In this document: positions 22,959-33,584 of the stretch, piece by piece | How positions within the stretch are numbered: position 1 is the stretch's first letter | Layout: every line of letters starts with the position of its first letter | Origin: Calvatia gigantea | Lineage: Eukaryota > Basidiomycota > Agaricomycetes > Agaricales > Lycoperdaceae | NCBI GenBank assembly: GCA_025093985.1 | Contig: JACAAK010000009.1 | Location: forward strand, 2,294,001 to 2,358,000 | Direction of reading: 5' to 3' | DNA length: 64,000 bases | Program-made: the position numbers and the translations under genes | Notes under the pieces: generated by a model | Databases searched by the model: none | Told to the model about the DNA's origin: nothing | What the model saw: only the letters and a program-made list of their open reading frames with translations

Positions 22959-24951
22959 ATGGAGGCGGTCAAAATCTCGGACACATTCGGTGTGTGGATT
23001 TAAACATTCCACTCAATGTCCAAGTCCTGAAAGAAAATCCTGCTCCGCCTTAGGTGTCATGCTTACCGGCGCATTTATCGCAATGAGCATATATGGGATT
23101 ACAACATTGCAAGTGAGTAGGATCTTCGAGTTACGCACCGTCGTCCCGTTCGGTGGTGGACGATCTCATGGCTCCCGGATCACTTTTATTCTGGTGGCAG
23201 TCCACGCGAATCCGGTACTGACGGTCTTGGGATCCAGACTTATTTTTACTACACGTATTACCCCAAGGATGGTTTATGGACGAAGCTTATGGTGAGTGAA
23301 CTATTTTTGCGAATTTATAATCGGAGGCCATTGACGGCGTGGTAGGTCGGAGTTATTTGGTACGTTTAAATGGGAGCTTGGCTGGGTGCAGTCTGACATT
23401 AAATCAGGATACTGGACACCGTCCATATTATTCTGAGTAAAGATCAATGTCACACCTCCTTCTCCGATCAATCACTCACAAGTTGTTTTTAGTGTGCCAT
23501 GGCGCCCATCACTATCTGGTGCGTCCCTGCCAGTTCATAAAGAGCAGCTGCTCACCCAGAACTGACTGACGGTGATAGATCGAAGGTTTTGGGAACGTCG
23601 CGTTGCTGAGTGACGGGACATGGTGCGCTCCCAACACTCTCGTATCCTCCGCTATCTTAATCAAATTGTCAGGTCTTTGTATGTGGGTACGATGGCGCTG
23701 ATTTCACTAAAAATGCACTTAAATTAGGGCTTTAGGCTTCCATCGCCCTCAACGTAAGGGCGGGCCAGTTATGCCATAAAGCCGTTACTAATACCTAGAC
23801 AGGTATTGATTGCATTTGTTGTCCAATGGTCAGTTTATCACACACACACCCTTCCCGTAATCTGATTTGAAGGCGGTTTTTTGTAGCTATTTTACGCGCA
23901 AGATACATCTACGTGAGGTTGCACTCGGAAAAGGATCAATGCACCCAACTGATTGAGTGTAGTCACCCCTGGTGGTTACAAGTGGTGGGTGACAGGGATC
24001 ATTGTAAGTACCAACCGGCCCTTTTTCCTCGTTTGAGCCTGAATCTCTTTGGAGGGGTTGACCGTGTTCGCGCATTTCTGTGAGTGGCCCTGAATCGTTT
24101 TTCGTGCCAGGGAATCTGAGATAGAACTGGTTTGCATTTCAAGGCTTCGGCATGGGTACGTTCTCTAATTCATTCTATCTGTTGCCATCCGCTAATCCAT
24201 GCGCAGAGACCGTTGTATTCCTGTGGGTTGGATTTTATGTCCGACGTCTTCGGGCTAATTTCTGAGACCGACGAATAGTCTCATCAAGAAAAAGTTTGCC
24301 CGTCTAAAGGAAATCTCCGTAAGCCAATCTCCATAGCGTCTTGTACCAGTATTGCTAACGATCGGGAAGCTTAACTCTGCCCTCCCCTTTGGCGTCACAG
24401 CGGTTTTATCGGATATTGCCATCGCCGTTGCACTTTGCTTCTTGTTGCACCGCAATCGTTCGGAATTCGAGGATACGAACCGTATCATCAACAGATTAAT
24501 TGTCTATGCGATCAATCGGTGTCTTCTCACTGCGTAGGTACTTTGAGAAAGAAGAAAACAGTGCTTTTGTTGACGGTTTCTTAGGGTCATAGCCATAATC
24601 GAGGTGGTCTTGGTATGTCTCGAGAACATTTTGCCGTTCCGTTAAAATATTCACATGCTTGCAGTTCAGCGTCATACCGAATCCATTCTATACATTTTCC
24701 ATTGATTTTGTGATCGGCAAACGTGAGGTTCACATTATTGCTTGAATTAGGAGTTGACTCTCAAGGCCTCATGATTGAACTCAGTCTACGCAAATTCCTT
24801 ATTGGCAACACTCAACTCGAGAGCGAATATCCGAAGCGGTTCAACGGAATACTCTTCGGGTGCATTGTCGACGAATTTCATCACGACTGGGATGACAACT
24901 GACCCTGACCCCAGTGTCAGACAGGTGCGGAGTTTCATTTTGAGAAGGTGA
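22959..24951 (+). CDS. Multi-pass membrane protein of the basidiomycete DUF6534 family
   Basis: Many tiny exons reconstruct a typical DUF6534 protein of about 300 residues and seven predicted helices. Exon 1 (22959-22989) gives MEAVKISDTFG. Exon 2 (23054-23112) gives VMLTGAFIAMSIYGITTLQ and exon 3 (23238-23291) gives TYFYYTYYPKDGLWTKLM. Later exons give ILDTVHIIL, MCHGAHHYL, IEGFGNVALLSDGTW, VLIAFVVQCYFTRKI, YKWWVTGII, GFGMETVVFL and LSDIAIAVALCFLLHRNRS followed by EFEDTNRIINRLIVYAINR. The last exons give IPNPFYTFSIDFVIGK, LYANSLLATLNSRANIRS and a C-terminus VRSFILRR. The exon phases join without stops in all places I could test, so the gene appears intact despite its fragmented look. These proteins are expanded in mushrooms and have no known function. 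The exons between 23950 and 24300 are the least certain. Confidence 0.8.
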
Positions 24952-25447
24952 TGTTACACGTCTCCTGATGGTTGGTGTAGGTGCGCAGTCGTGAATCAAC
25001 GCGGGATAACCGTTTACGAACGGTGGATCTGGAAATGGATGGGGATAGCAAACAGACAAAGGTGAATTACACATCATCCTTTATTAACGCACGCACGCCA
25101 TTAATAACATACTGCCGTATGGACCCAGACGACTTCGACAATGCGGAAAGGTGGAAGGTCGTGGTCGTGAGATGTTCGTGTACTGCGCGTGTAGTTTACT
25201 TGATCGTGAACATACCGTATGTGTACATATGTAGTGCTAGATTTTCCTGACCCGCTATGACGATATCAATGATCGTGGAAGCAGTCGTCACGCTGACCGC
25301 AGATCGGCGCTGGTCTGCTTGGCCACCTGTGATAGAATTTGAGCTCCTGCAGTTCACCGAGGGGAGAGAAGGCACGACCACACTCACATCAACAAATCCT
25401 CTCTCTTCATACCATCTCCCTCTCATTTCCCCCCTTCGCTTGATACC
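24952..25447. other. Intergenic, promoter of the NCLX-type exchanger
   Basis: About 500 bases with no protein-like frame. The final 70 bases before 25448 are strongly C/T-rich, consistent with a core promoter. Confidence 0.5.
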
Positions 25448-28162
25448 ATGTCCGCAGCAGCGGCGAGGATTCTCTTTGTCCTCGTCCTCGTCCTTAACGC
25501 TCTCTTATGGTCCAATAGCCGCTATGGCCAGTCCATGGCTGTCAGATCCGCACATGCAACTGAGGGAAGCCTTGTGCGGCGGATTTCGCATGAGCTCTTA
25601 TACCCTGGACAAGCACACACGTCTGGGGATGGGGTATGTGACGCGCATATCCCACTAAACTCTGTGTGTTATTGACAACTCAAATGCCCAGTGCTACCCT
25701 ATATCTCATCCTGCCGCCTCACAATGCTCCCATGTGGAAGAACACTGTCCCTCCCCGGACACATTCCTCTCTATCGACTACCTACATTTCTACTTCTGCA
25801 CCCAACCTGCACTCCGACCACTCGTTTTCGTCGCCTTGGTTTCGTGGCTCATCTTCCTATTCTCCACTCTAGGCATCAGTGCCTCAGATTTCTTCACTCC
25901 AAACCTCGCCTCCCTCGCCCAACTTCTCGGTCTGGATGAGAATGTCGCTGGGGTGACGTTCTTAGCATTTGGCAATGGCTCTCCCGATTTGTTCTCTACA
26001 CTCTCAGCTATGCGTGCGGACTCGGGCAGTTTGGCCATTGGAGAACTTATTGGAGCAGCTTCTTTCATCGTGTCGTGTGTGGTGGGCTCCATGTGTATAA
26101 TCAAGCCATTCCGGGTACACCGCGCTCCATTCCTCCGAGATGTGGGATTCTTTACCATTGCCATTGCCGTCGTTCTGGTCATTCTTTATGACGGTAAAAT
26201 ACGAATGGAGGAGTCCGCTGTCCTGGTTGGCATGTATGTGCTCTACGTCGTCATCGTTGTCGTAGGTACCTGGTGGGACAAGAGGCAGGAAAGGATTCGT
26301 CAACGTGAGGCGTTAATTCGAAGCGAGTACAGAGAAGACATGCCCATCTTTCCACCTTATACGGATGATGGTGAGGACCTCCTCTGCTGGCGACAATTCT
26401 TCAGCTGATGTGCTTCTGAAGTTTCCCCATCGGTGTCCACAGATAATGGCTTTTTGGACGTTGTTGCTCCAAATCCAGTAAGGGCACGAGCTATCTCCTC
26501 ACCCGTACCACCGCGGCTACAGATTTCACTTCCTCCTCGACCTCGTTCACGTTCTCCCTCTCCTAACCCTCGTCTCAGCCAGCTTCCGTCATTCTCCCTC
26601 GTCGGTGCACTTGAGTTCCGTGATGTCGTTGCTGCATTGCAACACGAGGCCGCAGCGACGTCCCTTAACATCTTTGAGAGCCCCGTAACTCCCTATGCTG
26701 GTGGTCACTATCATGCCTACTCCACACGCTCTCTTTCGCGGCCCCACTCGATTCATGGACTAGGTGCACACACTCCCCGGCATAGGGATGACGAGGAAAA
26801 TAGTGCCATGACCAGAAGTCTTCAGCTCGATCACAGAAGGTCTGCACCTTCAAACCTATTGCAACCTGCGACAGTCACAGAGGAAAGTTCCGACCAACCG
26901 AGCGATGATTATTTTACCGCATCCCATGGCCAAGATGTGGGAATAGGGCATGTACCTTCCATTTACCGAACACCTGCTTCACCATCCGCCAGCGGTAGTG
27001 AGGAGGTGCTGTACACCCCACCCACCAAACGTCAGCGTGTATGGAGAAATTTCAAACAAGTTTTGCATATACTTTTCCCCACCCTTCACCACTTCCGTGA
27101 ACAGAGTGTGTTAGGGAAGATCGCGTCGTTGGTGGCTGCACCCGCGGTTATGCTTTTGACTTTGACATTACCGGTGGTTGTGATGCGATATGAGAATTCG
27201 GGTCGTTCTCATGAAAAACCTTTTGTTGAAGGTGAACAGCGATTGATTGATTTCGAGGAGGAAGGTATTGAGAGGGTTTTGATTGCAGAGGAGGAAGTGG
27301 AGGAAAATTTGCATGAGCTGACGTTTAGCAAGTGGTTGATGGCCATGCAATGTATCATAGGCCCGTTGTTTTGTGCTGGCGTGTTGTTCAGTGAGTGTTT
27401 CCGAATTCTTGAGGAACTACCAGGTTTAACCGTTTATCTGCAGAAGGAAACGTATATGAAGCTTGGATAATGATTGCCGTTGCTATATCTGGTTTTGCCA
27501 TTGGAACTTTGGTTCTGATCTTTGCAAAGAACGGAGAACACCCTACTGCAAAGATGGCGAGATGCTCAATGGGCTTCTTTGTGGCTGTCGTTTGGATCAT
27601 GGCTATTGCGGATGAGGTGGTGAACGTTCTCAAGGTTCGTCTTTTATCTTGACGTTTTCACCTACGCCATTGATCGAGTCTGCCGCCCTATTTTACCAGA
27701 CCTTTGGCAGCATCTTCGGACTTTCCGACGCCATCATCGGGTTAACAATCTTTGCTGTGGGCAACTCCTTGGCTGATTTGGTTGCCAACATGAGTGTCGC
27801 TGTGAGTATTCTTTACTTTCGGCGAGTTGTATCCTGTAACTCACCCTTTGACGTAGGTTTTTGCCCCAATCATGGGCTTCTCAGCCTGTTTCGGTGGGCC
27901 AATGCTCAACATACTCCTCGGCATTGGTCTCTCGGGCTCATATATCGTTCATACGACTAAAAAGCCGTACACCATCAACCTCTCGCCAACACTCCTCGTC
28001 AGCACTATTGGTCTCATAATCCTCCTCGCGGCAACGCTAGTCTTCGTCCCAATGAATGATTATTATTTGACGAGGCGATGGGGAGTGCTGTTGATCATGT
28101 CGTACGTGGTAATCATGAGTATAAACCTTGTCGTTGAGATCAAGCACCTTGGGTCAAACTGA
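25448..28162 (+). CDS. NCLX: NCLX-type Na+/Ca2+ (cation/Ca2+) exchanger
   Basis: This is a two-module cation/calcium exchanger resembling NCLX (SLC8B1). Exon 1 (25448-25633) has an N-terminal hydrophobic segment. Exon 2 (from 25692) gives CYPISHPAASQCSHVEEHC, WLIFLFSTLGISASDFF, then the first alpha repeat NVAGVTFLAFGNGSPDLFST and several helices (FFTIAIAVVLVILYDG, VGMYVLYVVIVVVGTWW). A large disordered Ser/Pro-rich cytosolic loop of about 230 residues follows (26423-27040). After it come LMAMQCIIGPLFCAGVLF and IMIAVAISGFAIGTLVLIF, and the second alpha repeat FGLSDAIIGLTIFAVGNSL followed by ADLVANMSVA. The last helices run to the stop at 28162. The conserved acidic residues of both GN[GS]xxD motifs are intact, so it should transport. 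Organelle cannot be fixed from sequence; fungal members are placed in the endomembrane system or mitochondria. Confidence 0.9.
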
Positions 28163-28459
28163 TACTCCCGGTGGCCCCCATCATGGGGCATCTTTTTCTT
28201 GATCTCAACCACTGATACCTTTTCTCGATATGATGTGTGTATGGACTAGACCTTATCTCTATTATACCTTTTTTCTTTTTGCTCAGATATTTCTTGATCA
28301 TTGGGAGTACTTCCAGTTATCACATTCCCCTCAGACTACTATAACACATGTATTATATCGGCTTATATCCGAGCTTTATTCATTGTCAATCGGACTAATC
28401 CAGTAAGAGTAAATTATTATAACACAAAAATCCCTCCCTCTATTCGCGAAAATGTAACC

Positions 28460-30112
28460 TCAAGCCATAGGCCATTCCTCGAATGCTCCTTGGCTGAAAC
28501 GGAAGAAACTGATGTTTCCGTTATCGACTGCGGCAATGACGATCATCTTTTTACCCTGTTTGAGCGCAGCGAAGGAGTTTGGTTTACGTTCAGGCTCTTG
28601 AGGTTGGGAAGGGAATAAAAAGGGGAGAATGCGTTGGAATATTGTCCATTTTGGTTGTGCTTGCGGCTTTGGCTGCGGAGGTACTGGGGTTTGTGGTACA
28701 GTGGTAGAAGTGGATTTTCCGCCGTAAGCTTGTCGTCTGGCTCGTGGACGTGGAGGTGGGAGTTCGGGAAGGAAGCTAAAGAGCGCGGAGAGTTCGTGTA
28801 AGGTTGGCATTGGTGTTGTCCGGGCGCTGGGTATATCACATGAGATTCAAGAATGAGATAAAAGTGTGGCGGGAGGATATACTTGACAATTACGACTTGG
28901 AAGTCAGGCAGGGGGGGCGCGGTTTTTTTGAATGGCGCGGATGGTTTGTAGACGTTGTAAAAGATCTTGTAGGGTGAAGGAGGGGGTGGGGTTGGTTTCG
29001 ATGGTTGGTAGAGGGGGATTTTGTGGCTGGATGGGAGGAATCGGAGGCAGTGATATACCGACGCTAGTTTAAAGAAGATGAGTTAAGGGAATTAAGATAA
29101 CGAAAGGAGACGGACCATAATCGTGATGTATCCACCTACTCGGTCGGAGAGGTTTCCACCAGTTAAAAGCAGGACTAAAAACACGGAAAGCTCGAGAAAG
29201 AAGAAACGAAAAGGGCGAGAATATCCAGCGAAGTAGTGACGGCTTATAGGTGGACTGAGAAAGTTCGAATGAGGGCGGCATTGGGTACGAGTCAGTAGGA
29301 GCCTCGGTGCGAGTTACGGCGTATCCGAGCCTCCGAAGATAGGCATACACCTTTTACCAAGTCAGCAAAGTGAATGTTCGGCTATACTTATTCATACCTG
29401 GAATTTCTCGAGAGTCATGTTCTCTCTCCCCAACATCTCGGCATATGCTTGCTGAACGCTCATCGGAGCACCAGCAATCCCTTCAAGCCCTCGCAGATGG
29501 GATGCGTCCACACCATATTCCTTCCAACAAAAGAGAGCTCCCCTTTCTATGAGGTAAATGGCTTCTTCTGGGAGAAGTTCCAGCCTTTTCTGGATTTTTG
29601 TTACTCCGTTTTCGTCGAGGGTTGGCCGAGGAGCAGAGTGGCCCATGCTTGAGAAATGAATCCCGCGGGAAACAGTAACATGAGTTCGTGCAAGTGTCGG
29701 ATACCAGATACCATAACTTATTCCTTTACTGAATGCGCCAGATGGTAAGTCGTGGAAACAAATCAAGGCAAGAAGAGACTTACTTGGAGATAGTGCGCGT
29801 GGTTCGCAAAGTTTCGAACATGGCCTGCCTTGCTCGATCGAGGATGTGCAATTGGAGGTTAGTCCCTCCATTTGCTCTCGGTTCAAATTCCTTTTCACCG
29901 CGCTTTGGTATAACAGGACGTGCAGCCGCTGAACTAGTGTTGAAGGAAGTTGGAGTGAGGATCAGAACCGTCACAAATCTCGAAAGAGTTACATTAATTT
30001 TGTCCAATCGAGGCCACCATCCTCGTCGCCTGAAGACTGGTCGTCATCCTCTGGGGTTATGCCTGCAGGCTTTGCCGCAAAGGTACTCGGCCGTTCGAAA
30101 TATTCATCCATA
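28460..30112 (-). CDS. SEN54: tRNA-splicing endonuclease subunit Sen54
   Basis: This is the structural subunit of the Sen2-Sen34-Sen15-Sen54 complex that excises tRNA introns. The start at 30112 gives MDEYFERPSTFAAKPAG with an acidic N-terminal tail (EDDDQSSGDEDGG). Following exons give GEKEFEPRANGGTN and the N-terminal Sen54 domain: SRGIHFSSMGHSAPRP, LLPEEAIYLIERGALFCWKE and MSVQQAYAEMLGRENMTLEK, then FQVYAYLRRLGYAVTRTE. After a variable Pro/Arg-rich section, the nuclease-like C-terminal domain ends in MIVIAAVDNGNISFFRFSQG and EEWPMA before the TGA at 28460-28462. Sen54 itself lacks the catalytic triad, as seen here. It is divergently paired with WSS1, with 137 bases between the start codons. 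A tRNA substrate with an intron lies at 9165-9253. Confidence 0.92.
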
Positions 30113-30249
30113 GCTGAGTACTGAGTACTGATGTCGAGTCAAATCCAGAATAATCACAAGGCGATAAAACGCGTAGTCCCGTGACCTGGCGCTGTAATTT
30201 ATCGAGTTCAGTTCCACTCTTGCTCTCATCTTCATCTCATCTTGCTGCC
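30113..30249. promoter_or_regulatory. Bidirectional promoter between SEN54 and WSS1
   Basis: Only 137 bases separate the two divergent start codons (30112 on minus, 30250 on plus), so both genes must share this control region. No specific operator motif is recognised. Confidence 0.6.
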
Positions 30250-32300
30250 ATGGTTCACCTGCGACTAAACGAAACGGAATCAAACCCAAACCCTTATGTC
30301 AATTTCATTACCGCCTTACCGATGCCCGACACTCAGAACCAAGAGGAAGCCAGACAACTATTACGGGCACTAGCAGCCCAGGTTCGCCCTATCATGAAGG
30401 CGCATGGGTTCGTAGTGAACAGTCTCGAGGAGGTAACTCGCCTCTGTAATTGCATACCTGAAATTAAATGGCATGCGCACTACATAGTATGAGTACAACG
30501 CAGTGTTTGCGGGAAGGAATTGGAACAACGGCGAGACAGTCGGTTCGCCCAGCTACTTATCGTAACGAATCGACAAATATCTGATTATGCACATACAGAA
30601 CTTGTGTTACGACGTGTGAACGGCTCGTATTGTCCGACCTCTTGGTTAATGAGCACGCTATGCCATGAGGTTTGTCCGTCAGATTTCTTCCAATATCGCT
30701 TATCCCCCAGGAATGCCCCCTCACTGATTCTCCTTGAATTCTTCAGCTCGCCCACATCAAGGTGTGTTTGAAATTCCGTTGTACATGGCTACATGTTAAG
30801 ATAGAAGTAGCACATGAACCATGGTCCTGCGTTTCAGGCCCTCTGGGCGCGGCTACGAAGAGAAGTCCGCCAGCTGCAAGATAAAGGGTACTATGGAGAT
30901 GGTTCGCTCTTCGCACGCAAGAAATAACCCTTCGCTCATCTTACAAATAGGCTACTGGTCATCGGGCACCCGCCTTGCTGATTCTGCGCGTGTGTCCGGG
31001 GATGGAATAGAAGTAGGGGACTTCCCAGAATATATGGTATGCATATGCTCGTATTTAAATACCTCATTTCAACATCTTCCATAGTGTGGTGGTGCTCAAA
31101 CTCGTACAAGGCCAAGCTCTTTCCGCAGACGCAGAGTTAACCAGGGCCCTCGAGAAACAGTCCCCTCCCTTCATACCGGCAGGCAAACTGCAAAACGACG
31201 CAAAGCTGGGGGACGAGTGACCTCGAAATTTGCCTTCACCGGACAAGGCAAGTCACTAGCTGACGATACGGAAAGTTCCAGAGGCAGAAGAGCCTCAAGG
31301 TAATCCAATGCTGACCACTTGCCACCACCCACCTATGTTGACGCCCTTCAATTTTTATAGTTCCCGTGCACGAGCAGAACGTGCGCTGGCCGCTGAGAAG
31401 CGATTAAACGCACTTATTAAAAGCAAGAGTAAGTCGACAAGTTGTGACGTTAATCTGAAGCGCCATCTCACCAAACGGCAGGCTCACCCCAAGCCAAGGA
31501 AGCACCAGAGGACAGTGCAGAATCCGACAGTGAAATCGAGTTTGTCCAGGAGACCGACAGCGATCGACGACAAGCTTTATTGAACTCTGAGAAATTAGAC
31601 AACACAAAAGACGACCGCAGCTTCGGCAAAGGCTTGTTCTGGAAGGAATTTGAAAACGAATTTAGATTCAGCTCGACTCAAGAGGAGAAGGAAAAAAAGC
31701 CTGCTAGCCACGGTCGAGGTTCTAAAACTAGGCCAAAAAGCCCCGACACGATTGAGCTCACCGACGACTCTGACATGGATGACGCCTTTTGTGATGTACC
31801 GACCGCATCTGGTTCCGTGTTCACCACCAAACCAAAAGAAAAGCACAAAGGAAAACACAAGGAAGACATTCGTCCAACATCAGGTAAACCCTAGAAAAGG
31901 TCTGGTACGTCGGTAATCACATAACTGACTTTTCCCTCAGTAAAATCTCGACCTGAGAAGCAGCCAAAGCTAGGACTTGGGAACTTTGTGAAAAGCGAAA
32001 TTGAATTCCGAAAGAAAGAGGCCCTTGGGTTAACATTATTGGGAAGTGGTCAACGTACTCTCGACGAGGCCCCAAAGGCGAATAAACCACGAAAACTCGA
32101 AGCGTACAAATCAGGAACCCTGGGAACGCCCATTTTGCCGTCTGCTCAGATGTGGAGTTGCCTTGTGTGTACCCTGTAAGTGGATTTTCTTTATGGCTTG
32201 GCTGTTAGCTTAACGCCACTTCAGGGAAAATCACCGAGAACATTTAGCCTGTGCAGCTTGCGCCACACCGAGAGGCGAAGATACATATCATATCAGATAA
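30250..32300 (+). CDS. WSS1: DNA-dependent metalloprotease Wss1 (WLM domain), DNA-protein crosslink repair
   Basis: Wss1/SPRTN-type proteases cut proteins covalently trapped on DNA. Exon 1 (30250-30432) gives MVHLRLNETESNPNPYVNF, then LPMPDTQNQEEARQLLRALA. Exon 2 (from 30488) gives EYNAVFAGRNWNNGETV, then LVLRRVNGSYCPTSWLMSTL. The zinc site is assembled from three exons: CHE, LAHIK and HMNHGPAF, giving HELAHIKHMNHG with all three histidines and the catalytic glutamate. Then come YYGDGYWSSGTRLADSAR and a basic, Arg-rich stretch. A coiled segment (RARAERALAAEKRLNALIK) is followed by a SUMO-interacting motif, DTIELTDDSD. The C-terminus has a RanBP2-type zinc finger, MWSCLVCTLENHREHLACAAC, and a stop at 32298-32300. 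This is the complete Wss1 layout of protease, SUMO binding and zinc finger. Splice sites in the last third are approximate. Confidence 0.92.
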
Positions 32301-32414
32301 GTAAGATAAAGAAATGCGCAGCATTAGATCTTATATCTATTCCCTCTGTACCTTATTTCCAACATCTATTCGATGTAGTCGTCAGAATATGTAGCGAACA
32401 TTGACCAATCACAC

Positions 32415-33422
32415 TTACAAAATTTGATAGTGCTGAGCAACACATTCCTGACCGCCAAAGGCCACATTGGCACCTCCACTGTGAAAAGGTTAGAAATATC
32501 AGGTGGCGAATAGGCATAGGGCGACGTACAGATGTTCCCCAGTCTTTCCGGGGACATTGACACCATCCAAGTTGGCGAGGGCATGATATAACTTGCCTCC
32601 ATTCTCCTCATATCCGCCTTCAATTGGGCGCCGACCTGGGGGAATCTGCCCATTTGCCGTGGGAACCCACTCCATCTGCTCAGGAACAAATGGCAAAAGA
32701 TCATATCGGCCATGATGGGGGTACTCCCTACCACCGTAAGCAACGGACGCGGATGGTTGGAGATGAGGACCGATCTTGCAAGGGTGTACTGCGTTTTCGA
32801 ATAAAGCAGATCCGATGAAGATAGGCGAGACCCCATCAGCGTCATAAACGACTGGGGGACCAGTCTGATCGGGGGGAGGGAAGTTGGTATCAGTGCGAAG
32901 GGGGACACGATATCCAGAGGGGGGTGGGGCGTTACCCCCCATCGATGGCGGCGGAGGGGCGCCTGGGAACTGGGGCGCCTTGATGTCTGCGCCTGCTTGT
33001 GGGAAGCCAGGCGATGATGCATAAGGAGGAGGCGGGGGAGCGCCGTGGCCTGGGACCTGCGCCTGGAAGTTAACCGCAGTTGGTGCGGTTCCCGGCGATA
33101 GAAAGTCGGCGGCAGCTCCTCCACCAACGGCAGCGCCGTAGCCTGGGCCACTGAAACCGTAGCCGGATGTCGTTGCACCGTGCTCGCCTTCATGCTGCTT
33201 GTCTTTATCCTTATCTTTATCTTTCTTGTCTTTATCTTTCTTGCCCTTCTTGTCTTTGTCCTTATCCTTCTCTTTCTTGTCCTTCTTGTCCTTATCCTTG
33301 TCCTTCTTGTCCTTCTTGCCTTTATCTTTATCTTTATCCTTCTTTTCTTTCTTGTGTTTCTTTATCTTGAAATCATACTCCCCCTCGCTACCAGAGTACC
33401 CTTCGGAGCCTCCGGAGGACAT
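32415..33422 (-). CDS. DM9-repeat protein with a lysine-rich N-terminus
   Basis: The start at 33422 gives MSSGGSEGYSGSEGEYDFK. A tract of about 60 residues built almost only of Lys and Asp follows (units such as KKDKDKDKKDKK). Next is a Gly/Pro/Ala-rich linker (GAPPPPPYASSPGF, PPPPSMGGNAPPPSGY). The C-terminal 130 residues hold two DM9 repeats: VSPIFIGSALFENAVHPCKIG, with VAYGGREYPHHGRYDLLPF; and ENGGKLYHALANLDGVNVPGK, with GGANVAFGGQECVAQHYQIL. One intron splits codon CTT, with exons 32530-33422 and 32415-32478, giving 318 residues. DM9 proteins bind mannose in other organisms; the fungal role is unknown. The Lys/Asp tract suggests binding to nucleic acid, phosphoinositide or cell wall, but that is a guess. 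It converges with WSS1, only 114 bases apart. Confidence 0.82.
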
Positions 33423-33584
33423 GCTAGCGAACAATGGATGAAAGCTGTGGAAGCAGTGAAGTTAGGAGACGAATGTTGGACGATGAATGCTGGGTGATGG
33501 GCTGTGAAAGTGGTTGTTATGAGGTAAACATCGACTGATGTGGTTATTTATAGGTATATATCTTTACGGACGCGGTCAGATAGG

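Noticed and set aside
33180..33497. Plus-strand frames of pure Leu/Phe/Val or Ser/Leu that look like membrane helices
   Set aside because: They are the complement of the Lys/Asp tract of the DM9 gene, not real hydrophobic proteins.
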